Shown: positions 8,933-16,891 of the stretch, piece after piece
Numbering within the stretch: position 1 is the first letter of the stretch
Layout: every line of letters begins with the position of its first letter
Origin: an uncultured Verrucomicrobiota bacterium
GTDB taxonomy: Bacteria > Verrucomicrobiota > Verrucomicrobiia > Opitutales > Opitutaceae
Direction of reading: 5' to 3'
DNA: 54,570 nucleotides
Assembly (NCBI GenBank): GCA_903869675.1
Contig: CAIQAB010000014.1
Location: forward strand, 1-54,570
The notes under the pieces: model-generated
The model's input: the letters and a program-made list of their open reading frames with translations, nothing else
What the model was told of the DNA's origin: nothing
The model's database searches: none
Translations under genes and position numbers: made by a program

Positions 8933-9463
8933 TCAACCGGTTGCGCTCAAGGCGGCAGCTGGACCAGTAAAGGCCCCTACCCTGCCACTGGCTGCGTAAG
9001 TGCGAGGACGGGCAGCGGGATGAAGAGTCGCAACCGCTTCGCGATGCAATTCGACCGCGCGAGCGAGCAAACTGTGATTTTGACGGGCGCGACGGCGCAC
9101 GCGGTGAACAAGATGATTAACCTCTACAATCAGGGCGTCGATCAACGCGCGCTGATCTGCAGGGAACAACGGGAGTAGTTGACGCAGACTCGAGTCAGGC
9201 GGACGGGAGTTCTCAACGGCGAAACGAGCAACCCAAAGTTCACGAGCTTCGCGGTGGCGGGCGGACTCGGTAGCCAGTGCCTCGATCTCAAGCGAAGCCT
9301 CGGCAACCGCCTGCACTTCACGGCTCCAGAGCAGGGCCTGTTGCTGGTCAAAAAGAGCGAGCAGGCCACCATAAGCGGAAAGCTCGGAGCGGAGAAGCTC
9401 CACTAGGGGGACGAACGGAAGGACGTTCATAGAGGGATAAAATTTGGAGCGGGATGGATTCAT
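8933..9463 (-). CDS. flgN: FlgN-like flagellar chaperone
   Basis: A 176-residue, mostly helical protein just upstream of flgK. FlgN proteins are cytosolic chaperones that hold FlgK and FlgL monomers before export. Sequence conservation is weak, as usual in this family. The evidence is the all-helical pattern with regularly spaced Leu/Glu ('LLRSELSAYGGLLALFDQQQALL', cut here), length and position between flgJ and flgK. The ATG at 9463 overlaps the upstream stop as ATGA, favouring translational coupling; an internal ATG at 9430 (MNVLPF) is an alternative. Confidence 0.72.
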   Translation of the reverse strand: MNPSRSKFYPSMNVLPFVPLVELLRSELSAYGGLLALFDQQQALLWSREVQAVAEASLEIEALATESARHREARELWVARFAVENSRPPDSSLRQLLPLFPADQRALIDALIVEVNHLVHRVRRRARQNHSLLARAVELHREAVATLHPAARPRTYAASGRVGAFTGPAAALSATG

Positions 9464-9807
9464 TCTGCAGCGGCGGCGTCTGCGGGCGAAAGCTGGCGGC
9501 TTATTACGGCCGATAAACCGAGGCCGCCGCCCGCCGTAATGGAATTGGAGAGAACATCCGTGAGCATATAGGCATAGACACCACCGCCCGAGCCCGAGCC
9601 TTCCGACCCACCCAAACTGCCGCCGCTCATCATGGGCTCGATTGCGGGACCTATCATCTGACGGACCAAAATAGCTTCAAATTGACGGGATGCTTTTTGC
9701 AGATCAGCAGGAGAAGTCCGCGCGGACGCGGCAGAAGCACCTGCAGAATTTAGAGCGGGAGCGGCAAGGGGGCGGTTAACCGAAGAAACAGCGGCAAGGG
9801 GACTCAT
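9460..9807 (-). CDS. flgJ: FlgJ-like rod-binding protein, single domain
   Basis: A 115-residue protein matching only the N-terminal rod-binding domain of FlgJ: 'LQKASRQFEAILVRQMIGPAIEPMM' style helix followed by a Gly/Ser-rich loop and 'YAYMLTDVLSNSITAGGGLGL'. The muramidase domain found in enteric FlgJ is missing, as in many phyla, so cell-wall opening must depend on another enzyme. It lies 7 bp downstream of flgI and overlaps the next gene by 4 bp. The domain probably caps or scaffolds rod assembly in the periplasm. Confidence 0.85.
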   Translation of the reverse strand: MSPLAAVSSVNRPLAAPALNSAGASAASARTSPADLQKASRQFEAILVRQMIGPAIEPMMSGGSLGGSEGSGSGGGVYAYMLTDVLSNSITAGGGLGLSAVISRQLSPADAAAAE

Positions 9808-9814
9808 GGTGGGA

Positions 9815-10912
9815 TCAGTTTATTATAAGCTCGGCCTGCAAAGCGCCGGAGGTCTTTAGCGTTTGGAAAATAGCCATCATCTCGCGCGTGCTCACACCGA
9901 GAGCATTAAGTGCCGATGCCAGCCGATCGATAGACGACGTGGCCTCGACCACGGTGAAGCCGCCCTTGGTTTCTTTGATACTGGTCTGGGTATTGGGAAC
10001 GACAGCGGTCTGGCCACCAGGACTGAAAGCGCCTGGCTGCGATACAGAAAGATTGGATGCTATGGTAATCGTCAGGGCCCCATGGCTGATAGCGACTTGG
10101 GAAAGACTAACCGGAGCGGTCGCCACGATGGTGCCAGTGCGTTCGTTGATCACAATACGGGCCAAGCTATCAGGAGACACGGTAACCGCGCCTACGTCGG
10201 ATAAAAAATCCACGTCGCGTCCGGCGTAGTTTTCCGGCAAGATAAGATCTATCGTCGCGGCGTCGCGGGCAACCGCGAGAGATGCAGGTATGGCACGATT
10301 GATGGCAACCGCGACGCGGGCGGCTGAGGTAAAGTCTGGATTTTGCAGCGAAAGGGCGAGACGTCCATCGCGCACAAAATCGGCGGCTATCTCGCGCTCA
10401 ACGATCGCACCGTTGCTAATGATGCCCACCGTAGGATGATTCTTCTGCACGGTGGCCCCGCCGGCCCCGCCAGCACCACCGAGGAAGCCGCCGACGGCAA
10501 TAGGGCCTTGGGCAACCGCATAGGCTCGGCCATCGGCGCCTAGTAAAGGTGTCTGGAGAAGCACTCCGCCCTGTAGTGACTTAGCATCGCCGACCGAAGA
10601 CACCGTCACATCAATGCGGGCGCCAGATTTCAAAAACGCGGCTATATCCGCGGTCAGCATCACGGCGGCAGCATTCTTCGACTTTATTTGAGCGGGATCG
10701 AGTTTAAGTCCGTTGCGTTCCAGCGCGTTCGCCACTGAGCGCAAGGTCGTTAGGGCATTGGAATCACCGTCGCCGGCGAGACCTACCACAATACCATAGC
10801 CCACCAGTTGGTTCTCCCGCTGGCCTTCGAAGCGAGCGAGATCCTTTACCCGCGCGGCCGATAGTGCGAGGGGTGCCAGGGCGAGAGAGAGACTCAGAAA
10901 CAAGCGAAGCAT
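9815..10912 (-). CDS. flgI: Flagellar P-ring protein FlgI
   Basis: Forms the periplasmic ring around the flagellar rod. The 365-residue product has a Sec signal peptide ('LFLSLSLALAPLALSAARV') and the family blocks 'ARFEGQRENQLVGYGIVVGLAGDGD'-type (core 'QLVGYGIVVGLAGDGD'), 'SSVGDAKSLQGGVLLQTPL', and 'INERTGTIVATAPVSLSQVAISHG'-like (core 'NERTGTIV'). It ends in 'LNALGVSTREMMAIFQTLKTSGAL'. Together with flgH this indicates a diderm envelope with an outer-membrane-spanning bushing. It lies 5 bp downstream of flgH. Confidence 0.96.
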   Translation of the reverse strand: MLRLFLSLSLALAPLALSAARVKDLARFEGQRENQLVGYGIVVGLAGDGDSNALTTLRSVANALERNGLKLDPAQIKSKNAAAVMLTADIAAFLKSGARIDVTVSSVGDAKSLQGGVLLQTPLLGADGRAYAVAQGPIAVGGFLGGAGGAGGATVQKNHPTVGIISNGAIVEREIAADFVRDGRLALSLQNPDFTSAARVAVAINRAIPASLAVARDAATIDLILPENYAGRDVDFLSDVGAVTVSPDSLARIVINERTGTIVATAPVSLSQVAISHGALTITIASNLSVSQPGAFSPGGQTAVVPNTQTSIKETKGGFTVVEATSSIDRLASALNALGVSTREMMAIFQTLKTSGALQAELIIN

Positions 10913-10917
10913 GGAAT

Positions 10918-11544
10918 TTAGAATGGACGGATTTTCTCGTATAAACGGCTTAACCAGCCGCGTTTTTGGGCATCGGTCAGACTTCCATCCGAAATGAACT
11001 CGAGGCGGGCCTCAGCGATATTAGTGGAAAGTATAGTGTTACCTGCACCGATGTCGGCCGGTCTGATCAACCCGTGCAAAATGACGTTTTGGGTCTCGCC
11101 CGAGAAAGTGAGTTTGCGCGCACCGGCGATAACAAGATTACCATTAGGCAGGACGTCGGTTACCAACACGGCGGCGCGAGCGTTAAGCGACTGGCTATTG
11201 CTTACCTGGCCGCCGCCGGTGAACTCATTTTTACCGCCGAACTTAATGCCGGGCGTCTGCCCCCCGCGTGTGCCGAAATTATCCACGGCGGCGGGGAAGA
11301 GAAATTGGGAAACCGAAGCTTCGGAATTCGTGTCGGTGGTAGTGCTTTTATTCTGCGTGGAGCTCGTCGCCGCATTTTCCGCGATAATGATGGTGAGAAT
11401 ATCGCCAACACGTCCGGCCCGGATATCCGAGGCGAGTCCCTGTTCGCGAGAACCGGCGGCCAGCCAGAGAGAGCCCGCGCGGACGGATGCGGAGAAGAAG
11501 CAAAACAGAAGCACCAAGCGAAGGGAGAGACGGAAGGAGATCAT
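10918..11544 (-). CDS. flgH: Flagellar L-ring protein FlgH
   Basis: Outer-membrane ring component of 208 residues. Family features are 'AGRVGDILTIIIAENAATSS', 'LNARAAVLVTDVLPNGNLVIAG' (in part) and 'LSTNIAEARLEFISDGSLTDAQKRGWL' (core 'ISDGSLTDAQKRGWLSRL'). A signal sequence is present, but I see no convincing lipobox Cys directly after it ('FFSASVRAGS'), whereas most FlgH proteins are lipoproteins. The gene is sandwiched between flgA and flgI. Confidence 0.95.
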   Translation of the reverse strand: MISFRLSLRLVLLFCFFSASVRAGSLWLAAGSREQGLASDIRAGRVGDILTIIIAENAATSSTQNKSTTTDTNSEASVSQFLFPAAVDNFGTRGGQTPGIKFGGKNEFTGGGQVSNSQSLNARAAVLVTDVLPNGNLVIAGARKLTFSGETQNVILHGLIRPADIGAGNTILSTNIAEARLEFISDGSLTDAQKRGWLSRLYEKIRPF

Positions 11545-11552
11545 AGTGAGAC

Positions 11553-12269
11553 TTAGAAACGGATGGCGGCCACCGAAAGGCCGGTTACATTGGCAGTGAA
11601 TTCGCGCTTGGAATCCGGATTTCGCACCCGCACCGGATCTCCGCGGGCGGCATCATGCAGCGCGATCGCGCGCAGACTCACGGTAAGCGATCCGTCAGAG
11701 GCCACAACATCAATAGACTGACCTCGGCGGACCAGAGGACGGCGCAACACGTCGCGCGAGACCAGCAGACGCCCGACCGGCACGGCGCGGGCAAAATCTA
11801 GTTCGCTGCCCTCATCAAACACTAACACGTCACGTTCCCGCAATGCGTCATACCGGCGAGGCTCGAGATCTTCGCTGCGCAAAGGCGTGCCCGCTGCCGC
11901 CGGAATGCGCAAAGCCGCGCCATCGCGCCAGAGCTCGGCACGAAGCACGAGAGTAAAGCGGGTGCGAATCCCTTCGGCTGTAGTGGCGCTAACACCCAGA
12001 AGCAGTTGCGGTGCAAGTTCGGTCGGAGCGTCAATTATTTCCAGATCGGCATCCGCCGGTGCCGATTCGGGACGGGGTCGATTCCAGTTTAAAATAAGCG
12101 TGCCCTTGGCGTTGTAGCGCTGGGTGAGCAGTGCCGAAAGCGTAACTAACCAAGAATCCTCGGACGCCGAGGGGGGAAGCTGAAATGCTGTCGACGCGGC
12201 ATCGGCCGGCAGTGCCCGAGGGCAAGCAACCGCAATCAGAAAGAGAAAGAAGCCGAGACGGAAGGGCAT
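11553..12269 (-). CDS. flgA: Flagella basal body P-ring formation protein FlgA
   Basis: Periplasmic chaperone for P-ring assembly, 238 residues, with a signal peptide ('LGFFLFLIAVACPRALPADA'). The C-terminal SAF-like domain is recognisable by 'PVGRLLVSRDVLRRPLVRRGQSIDV', 'VSLRAIALHDAARGDPVRVRN' and 'KREFTANVTG' (each seen in part). These match the FlgA 'G-x-x-V-x-x-G-x-x-V' and 'A-x-x-x-G-x-x-V-x-V-x-N' patterns. It follows flgG by 8 bp. The N-terminal half is poorly conserved, as usual. Confidence 0.88.
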   Translation of the reverse strand: MPFRLGFFLFLIAVACPRALPADAASTAFQLPPSASEDSWLVTLSALLTQRYNAKGTLILNWNRPRPESAPADADLEIIDAPTELAPQLLLGVSATTAEGIRTRFTLVLRAELWRDGAALRIPAAAGTPLRSEDLEPRRYDALRERDVLVFDEGSELDFARAVPVGRLLVSRDVLRRPLVRRGQSIDVVASDGSLTVSLRAIALHDAARGDPVRVRNPDSKREFTANVTGLSVAAIRF

Positions 12270-12277
12270 GATAATAA

Positions 12278-13060
12278 TTAGCGCTTCAGCTGGTTAACAT
12301 TTTGCAGCATTTCGTCCGATGTCTGGATCGACTTGCTGTTTACTTCGTAGGCCCGCTGAGCGGTGATTAGGTTTACCATCTCCTCCACGATGTTTACATT
12401 CGAGGTCTCGATATAACCTTGCATGACGGTGCCAAAACCTTCCACGCCTGGCTGGCCGGTCTCGGCCGTTCCGCTGGAGCCGGTCTCGGCGTAAAGATTT
12501 CCACCCATACTGGCCAGGCCAGCCGGATTAGCAAAACGCGACAAGGTAAGGCGGAAAGTCTGGCTTCCGGCTGAGCTTTTGTAGGTCACGTCGCCAGTCT
12601 CGGCCACGTTGATTGCGGTCGTGCCAGCAGGGACGTTTTGAAATCCGCTCAGCACCGGCATACCATCCGTCGTGACCACTTGGCCGCTGGAATTCAGCTT
12701 GAATGAGCCGGCCCGGGTGTAGCCGACGGTGCCGTCCGGACGCTGCACCTCGAAAAATCCGTCGCCTTGAATGGCAAGATCGAGCCTTTCGCCGGTATTG
12801 GTCAACTGACCTTGGGTAAATACCTTGGAAGTGCCGGCCACGCGCGAGCCATTGCCAACCTCTATGCCCGTCGGGACTTGATTTCCGCCTCCCGCATCCG
12901 AACCAGCATTGCGAGGCTTTTGATAAAGCAAGTCCTGGAATTCGATCGTGCTACGCTTGAACCCCGGTGTGTTCACGTTCGCCAGATTGTTGGCGATAGT
13001 ATTTAAATTCTGCTGCTGTGCTTCCATACCGGTGGCAGCTGAGTAGAGGGAGAGGTTCAT
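12278..13060 (-). CDS. flgG: Flagellar distal rod protein FlgG
   Basis: Distal rod subunit, 260 residues, the standard FlgG length. Hallmarks are 'LYSAATGMEAQQQNLNTIANNLANVNTPGFK' (only parts quoted: 'NNLANVNTPGFKR'), 'DLAIQGDGFFEVQRPDGT', 'YTRAGSFKLNSSGQVV' and the C-terminal 'SNVNIVEEMVNLITAQRAYE'. It lies 21 bp downstream of flgF. Adjacent, similar genes (flgF and flgG) are the normal rod arrangement. Confidence 0.96.
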   Translation of the reverse strand: MNLSLYSAATGMEAQQQNLNTIANNLANVNTPGFKRSTIEFQDLLYQKPRNAGSDAGGGNQVPTGIEVGNGSRVAGTSKVFTQGQLTNTGERLDLAIQGDGFFEVQRPDGTVGYTRAGSFKLNSSGQVVTTDGMPVLSGFQNVPAGTTAINVAETGDVTYKSSAGSQTFRLTLSRFANPAGLASMGGNLYAETGSSGTAETGQPGVEGFGTVMQGYIETSNVNIVEEMVNLITAQRAYEVNSKSIQTSDEMLQNVNQLKR

Positions 13061-13081
13061 GGCGGTTTTATAAAGCTATGT

Positions 13082-13828
13082 TCAAGTAAGGGTTTCGAGG
13101 GTTCGCTCCATGATCTTATCGCGACTCTGGATAAGCTTCTGGTTGGCCTCGTAGGCGCGGGCTATATTTACGAGATCCACCATCTCACGCAGCGGAGCGA
13201 CGTTACTCGATTCTTGGTAGCCCTGAAGGATTACGGGGTTTTCCACAGGAACCATGCCGGCGCCTGCGCCCGGCATAAATAGGCCGCCGGCAAGCGGAAT
13301 TAGCCGCGAGGGAAATTCAGCCTTTGAAAGCGCTATTTTACCCACAATAGCATCGCCTTGTCGGACCACCCCTTCTTCATTAATCAAAGGAGGTCCGCCC
13401 TGAGGCTGAAGCTGTATAGGTTGGCCTGATTCACCAAGTATCTCAAGCCCCTGACTATTGATCAAAGTGCGATCGGCACGCACCTGTAACTGACCGGAAC
13501 GTGTGTAAGCGATACCGTCCTCGGTGCGCACATTAAAAAAACCTTCGCCGGAAATGGCGAAATCGAGATTACGACCGGTGGGGCGGTTTTCACCTGGTAA
13601 AAACGATATCGCATAACGGGTCTGCGGAAATAGGGCTGGCATACCCTCGCCTCGGTCCGGTCGCGCGCCCGGATCCACCAATACTTCACCATTGGATTCA
13701 GATGCCACCTGCACCGTGCGTCGTTTAAAGCCCGCCATCTCGCTCGACGTGATGTTTTGCGAAACGGCATCCTGCCAGCGCTCAAGAGCACTCAGGGAAG
13801 CTGCGCTTTGGTATAGACCAACGTTCAT
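13082..13828 (-). CDS. flgF: Flagellar proximal rod protein FlgF
   Basis: Rod protein of 248 residues related to FlgG. It starts 'MNVGLYQSAASLSALERWQDAVSQNI', where the 'ALERWQD' segment is typical of FlgF. It contains 'LDFAISGEGFFNVRTEDGIAYTR' (core 'AISGEGFFNV') and ends with the family helix 'PLREMVDLVNIARAYEANQKL'. The ATG at 13828 is fixed by family alignment. It is the first gene of the distal flagellar sub-block, with 275 bp of non-coding DNA upstream and a -24/-12-like motif immediately before the start codon. Confidence 0.93.
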   Translation of the reverse strand: MNVGLYQSAASLSALERWQDAVSQNITSSEMAGFKRRTVQVASESNGEVLVDPGARPDRGEGMPALFPQTRYAISFLPGENRPTGRNLDFAISGEGFFNVRTEDGIAYTRSGQLQVRADRTLINSQGLEILGESGQPIQLQPQGGPPLINEEGVVRQGDAIVGKIALSKAEFPSRLIPLAGGLFMPGAGAGMVPVENPVILQGYQESSNVAPLREMVDLVNIARAYEANQKLIQSRDKIMERTLETLT

Positions 13829-14103
13829 ACCTTCGACAAAGCACAGTCAATGCCAGTTACCTTAACTGCTATTTATCAGTATAATAAGAAACCAAAAATC
13901 CAAAACGAGATTCCCCTGACATGGCAGGAAAAAAATGCCGGGGGCTAAACGACACTCAAGCGACCTGATTTGGGAAACGGCGAGGGGACTGCAGGAGCCC
14001 CATGGATTTTAAGGGTGAAATCAGAAGCATGGCACACTGGCCATTCGCTGTTTCAGGCTCACCCACCGTCGAGACCAGAAAGGAAAAAGCACGACCCTAA
14101 ATA
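13829..14103. other. Non-coding region between the two flagellar sub-blocks
   Basis: Separates the end of the flhB-to-motB sub-block (small Cys protein stops at 14104) from flgF. Apart from the -24/-12-like motif near 13840 it shows an AT-rich stretch (13861-13905) but no clear rho-independent terminator and no reading frame with coding character. Confidence 0.5.
13840..13855 (-). promoter_or_regulatory. Candidate sigma-54-type (-24/-12) promoter of flgF
   Basis: On the minus strand the motif reads TGGCA-N7-TGCT (consensus TGGCAC-N5-TTGCW), with exactly 10 nt between the invariant GG and GC. The -12 GC ends at 13841, so a start of transcription about 12 nt downstream would fall next to the ATG at 13828, giving an almost leaderless mRNA. 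A second copy of the same pattern lies before flhB. No sigma-54 or enhancer-binding activator gene is in the window. Confidence 0.45.
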
Positions 14104-14367
14104 TCAGGTTTCGGCTGCGTAAAGGCAATCGACTTCTATACGTTCCCCGCAGGCACAAGTAACAACGATGCGTATAACCCGGTCGCCTTGACGCACGCAA
14201 TCGACGTTGGCTGCACCATTATGGCCTCCGGCAGCGTGACCGTGGGCTCCGGAACGGGCGAGCGGCGCTTTGCCGCCGGCGGTTACAGCGGCGAGAAAAG
14301 GCGCCGGCGCAGGGACGTTCAGAGTGGGCGTGCTCACCCGTGGACGGTCAGTCAGGAAGGATTTCAT
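14104..14367 (-). CDS. Small Cys-containing protein, flagellar block, unknown function
   Basis: I do not recognise this 87-residue product. Its ATG overlaps the motB stop as ATGA (14364-14367), which argues that it is translated. The N-terminal 45 residues are Pro/Ala/Gly-rich and probably disordered. The C-terminal part has four cysteines in a C-x16-C-x-C-x7-C-like arrangement ('VDC', 'TCACGE', 'VDCLY'), suggesting a small metal-binding or redox hairpin. Lying at the end of the motA-motB sub-block, it may act on motility, but this rests on position only. Confidence 0.55.
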   Translation of the reverse strand: MKSFLTDRPRVSTPTLNVPAPAPFLAAVTAGGKAPLARSGAHGHAAGGHNGAANVDCVRQGDRVIRIVVTCACGERIEVDCLYAAET

Positions 14368-15131
14368 GGCTCGCGGGAAGAAGGTGGAACTGAAGCTTTT
14401 TTGCCAAGTCGCAGACTCAAAGTTACGCGCTGATTCGATTCGGAATCTGGCGGGATCTGGGCCAGTGGGAGGGTATCCCCATAGCCGCTTACGCGCTCGA
14501 TGGCCTTAGCATCTACAGCATAGCGGACAATCGCCCGACGTGCAGAATTGGCACGATCAGCCGACAACTCCCACGGACCGTAGAAAGACTCCTGAAACTC
14601 CAGACCGGCGCGGGTATGGCCCTCTATGACTACATCGAAACCATTGCGGTCGATCATCCAGGCTAGGCTCTGCATCACAAAGTCTCCCCACGGGGTAAAG
14701 TCTGCGGTCTTGCCCGCAAAGAGCGGTTGTTTCGCGCGATCGTAAAGCGTCACGCGCAACCCATCGCTGGTAACCTGAACATCGATGGGCTTGTTAGCCA
14801 TCGCTTCATCTAGATTGAGCAGGCGAAAAAAATCCTTCGCCACGGAGTTCAGGAAATTGAGATCGATCGATCGCGCACTTGAAGATTCCATGGAGGAGGG
14901 ACCATTCATCTTTTTACTTTGCGCGGCGTCTCTCGACGGGCGATTACTCTCAAATTTCAAGATGCCATTTTTGCCATCAACGTTGGATGTAAAAGGGTTC
15001 TGGAAATAACGGGCAGTCGCATCGAGTATTTTTTCGTCTTGCGCACAAATCCAAAGGACCATGAACAACGCCATCATGGCGGTCACGAAGTCGGCATAGG
15101 CGACCTTCCATGCTCCACCTTTACCGGCCAT
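14364..15131 (-). CDS. motB: Flagellar motor stator protein MotB
   Basis: Peptidoglycan-binding half of the stator, 255 residues. The N-terminus has the MotB hallmark 'KVAYADFVTAMMALFMVLWI': a single membrane helix carrying the proton-binding Asp (residue 13) in the Y-A-D-F-V-T motif. A plug/linker region follows, then an OmpA-like domain with 'VVIEGHTRAGLE' and 'LSADRANSARRAIV', followed by 'RVSGYGDTLPL'. It lies 52 bp downstream of motA and overlaps the small Cys-containing gene by 4 bp. Confidence 0.93.
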   Translation of the reverse strand: MAGKGGAWKVAYADFVTAMMALFMVLWICAQDEKILDATARYFQNPFTSNVDGKNGILKFESNRPSRDAAQSKKMNGPSSMESSSARSIDLNFLNSVAKDFFRLLNLDEAMANKPIDVQVTSDGLRVTLYDRAKQPLFAGKTADFTPWGDFVMQSLAWMIDRNGFDVVIEGHTRAGLEFQESFYGPWELSADRANSARRAIVRYAVDAKAIERVSGYGDTLPLAQIPPDSESNQRVTLSLRLGKKASVPPSSREP

Positions 15132-15183
15132 GGCGGGGATTGATTGGGGCTGGCGGAATATTCACGGCGCAAGGCAACCTGGT

Positions 15184-16047
15184 TTATTTGCCTGACGGCA
15201 AAGCTTTCAGGATATTTTCGAGTTCATCTGCATCGGGCTGCACCGTGCTCTCCAGCGTGCGCCGAGCAATCTCAACAGCGATCAATGGAGAATGCCCCTT
15301 GGCGAAACCGGATACGGCAGTCATGATGCATCGTAATATCTGGGTATCGCCAAGATTGAGCGTATTAATGCGGTAAGCGATTGGGTTTACGAAGCCGTAG
15401 GCCACGAAGATGCCCAAGAGCGTGCCGGTAAGAGCAGCCGCAACTTTTTCACCTACCGCCGCAGGCCCCTCCGATATGGCGGACATGGTGTTAATAATAC
15501 CGAGCACAGCTGCAACGATGCCTATCGCCGGCAAGGAATCCCCCACCATCTGCATGAGGTGAACGGGATGAGAACTCTCCTCCGCTTTCGAGTTCATCTC
15601 CGCCGTCATCAACATCTCTAGCTGGTCAGGTTTAATCTTACCCTCGATCACGGGCTTCATTCCGTTAAGTAGAAATTTTAACCGCTCGGGATGGGCTGTC
15701 AGGACGGGATATTTGGCGAAAATAGCACTTTTGTCGGGATTCATCACGTGCTCTTCCAGCGCGATGAGGCCATTGCGTCTGCCGACCATGAAGATTTCGT
15801 ATAGAAATTTGAGAATCTCAACGTAATCGGATTTGCCGGCCGGCTTACCCGATATGGCGTGCTTGATCTTATGAATCAGCTCGATCATCGTATGAGCCGG
15901 GCTGGCAATGACCAAAACTCCGCCGGCGACACCCAAGATCACGACAAACTCCGAGACGTGCATAAGCACGAGTGGGTTGCCTCCCGCCAGCATGAAGCCA
16001 CCGAGGGTGGCGGCTATCACGATAAATGCCCCAACAAGGATTAACAT
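15184..16047 (-). CDS. motA: Flagellar motor stator protein MotA
   Basis: Channel half of the stator, 287 residues with four membrane helices: two near the N-terminus (about residues 1-25 and 32-50) and two in the second half (about 170-190 and 200-225). The large cytoplasmic loop contains 'RRNGLIALEEHVMNPDKSAIF'-type text (core 'RRNGLIALEEH'). The third and fourth helices contain 'PAIGIVAAVLGIINTM' and 'LLGIFVAYGFVNPIAYR', with the conserved prolines. It lies 24 bp downstream of fliA. Confidence 0.95.
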   Translation of the reverse strand: MLILVGAFIVIAATLGGFMLAGGNPLVLMHVSEFVVILGVAGGVLVIASPAHTMIELIHKIKHAISGKPAGKSDYVEILKFLYEIFMVGRRNGLIALEEHVMNPDKSAIFAKYPVLTAHPERLKFLLNGMKPVIEGKIKPDQLEMLMTAEMNSKAEESSHPVHLMQMVGDSLPAIGIVAAVLGIINTMSAISEGPAAVGEKVAAALTGTLLGIFVAYGFVNPIAYRINTLNLGDTQILRCIMTAVSGFAKGHSPLIAVEIARRTLESTVQPDADELENILKALPSGK

Positions 16048-16071
16048 GTGATTAGGGAACGAAAGATTCGC

Positions 16072-16869
16072 TTAACGATCCCGGGCTGCATCGATCGTCG
16101 CACGCAATCCAAGGATGGCTCGGGAATGGATCTGGCAGATGCGTGATTCGGTAAGTTTGAATACCGCAGCGATCTCAGCCAAGCGCATGTTTTCGTGGTA
16201 ATACATCGAGAGGACACGTCTTTGTATATCGGGCAATTCCTGGATTTTTTGAGCGATAAGCTGAGAAAGCTCCTCCTGCTCGATGCGATTTTGCACCGGC
16301 ACGGCCTGCTCATCGGCGATTAAGTCATGACGATTGGCGCCCGATTCATCGTTTTCACCCGCATCATTGATCGCGATGAAACTAATTGGACGCACCTCTA
16401 CCATCCAGTGATCATAATCCTTCTGCGATAACCCGAGTTTAGCTCGGATCTGCTCGTCGGAAGGAGGCCGGCCCAACGACTGCTCAAGGTCGCTAATGGC
16501 AGCCTTGATCTTACGCGCTTTAGCCCGGGCGCGACGGGGGAACCAGTCCAGACGGCGAAGCTCGTCTAGCACTGCGCCCCGCACGCGTGTGGTCGCGTAG
16601 GCCGCAAACGTGTTCTGCTGTTCTGGATTGTAACGTTTCACCGCCGCGATGAGGCCAGTTACGCCCACGCTATAGAGATCATCGGCGTCCACGTGCGCAG
16701 GAAGCGTCAGCTTCATGCGATCCACAACATTACGAACTAGGGGGAGATAACGTTCGATTAACTCGTTGTCATTTACGGTGCCGCCAGCCGATTGGTAGGC
16801 TCGCCAGGCGGAAGATGCGGTTGTGGGCCGAGCGTCAGCGACAGGAGCAGGGGGAGCTTCAGGGTTCAT
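16072..16869 (-). CDS. fliA: Flagellar sigma-28 factor FliA
   Basis: RNA polymerase sigma factor for late flagellar genes, 265 residues. Region 2 is seen as 'LIERYLPLVRNVVDRMKLTLPAHVDADDLYSVG' (core 'ADDLYSVGVTGLI') and 'FAAYATTRVRGAVLDELRRLDW', a FliA/WhiG hallmark. Region 3 follows ('ISDLEQSLGRPPSDEQI') and region 4 reads 'VLSMYYHENMRLAEIAAVFKLTESRICQIHSRA' (core 'LTESRICQIHS'). No flgM anti-sigma gene is visible in the window. It lies between a small membrane-protein gene and motA. I found no convincing sigma-28 promoter before fliW or flagellin. Confidence 0.94.
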   Translation of the reverse strand: MNPEAPPAPVADARPTTASSAWRAYQSAGGTVNDNELIERYLPLVRNVVDRMKLTLPAHVDADDLYSVGVTGLIAAVKRYNPEQQNTFAAYATTRVRGAVLDELRRLDWFPRRARAKARKIKAAISDLEQSLGRPPSDEQIRAKLGLSQKDYDHWMVEVRPISFIAINDAGENDESGANRHDLIADEQAVPVQNRIEQEELSQLIAQKIQELPDIQRRVLSMYYHENMRLAEIAAVFKLTESRICQIHSRAILGLRATIDAARDR

Positions 16870-16891
16870 GGCGGGTATAGGTTAAAAATGC

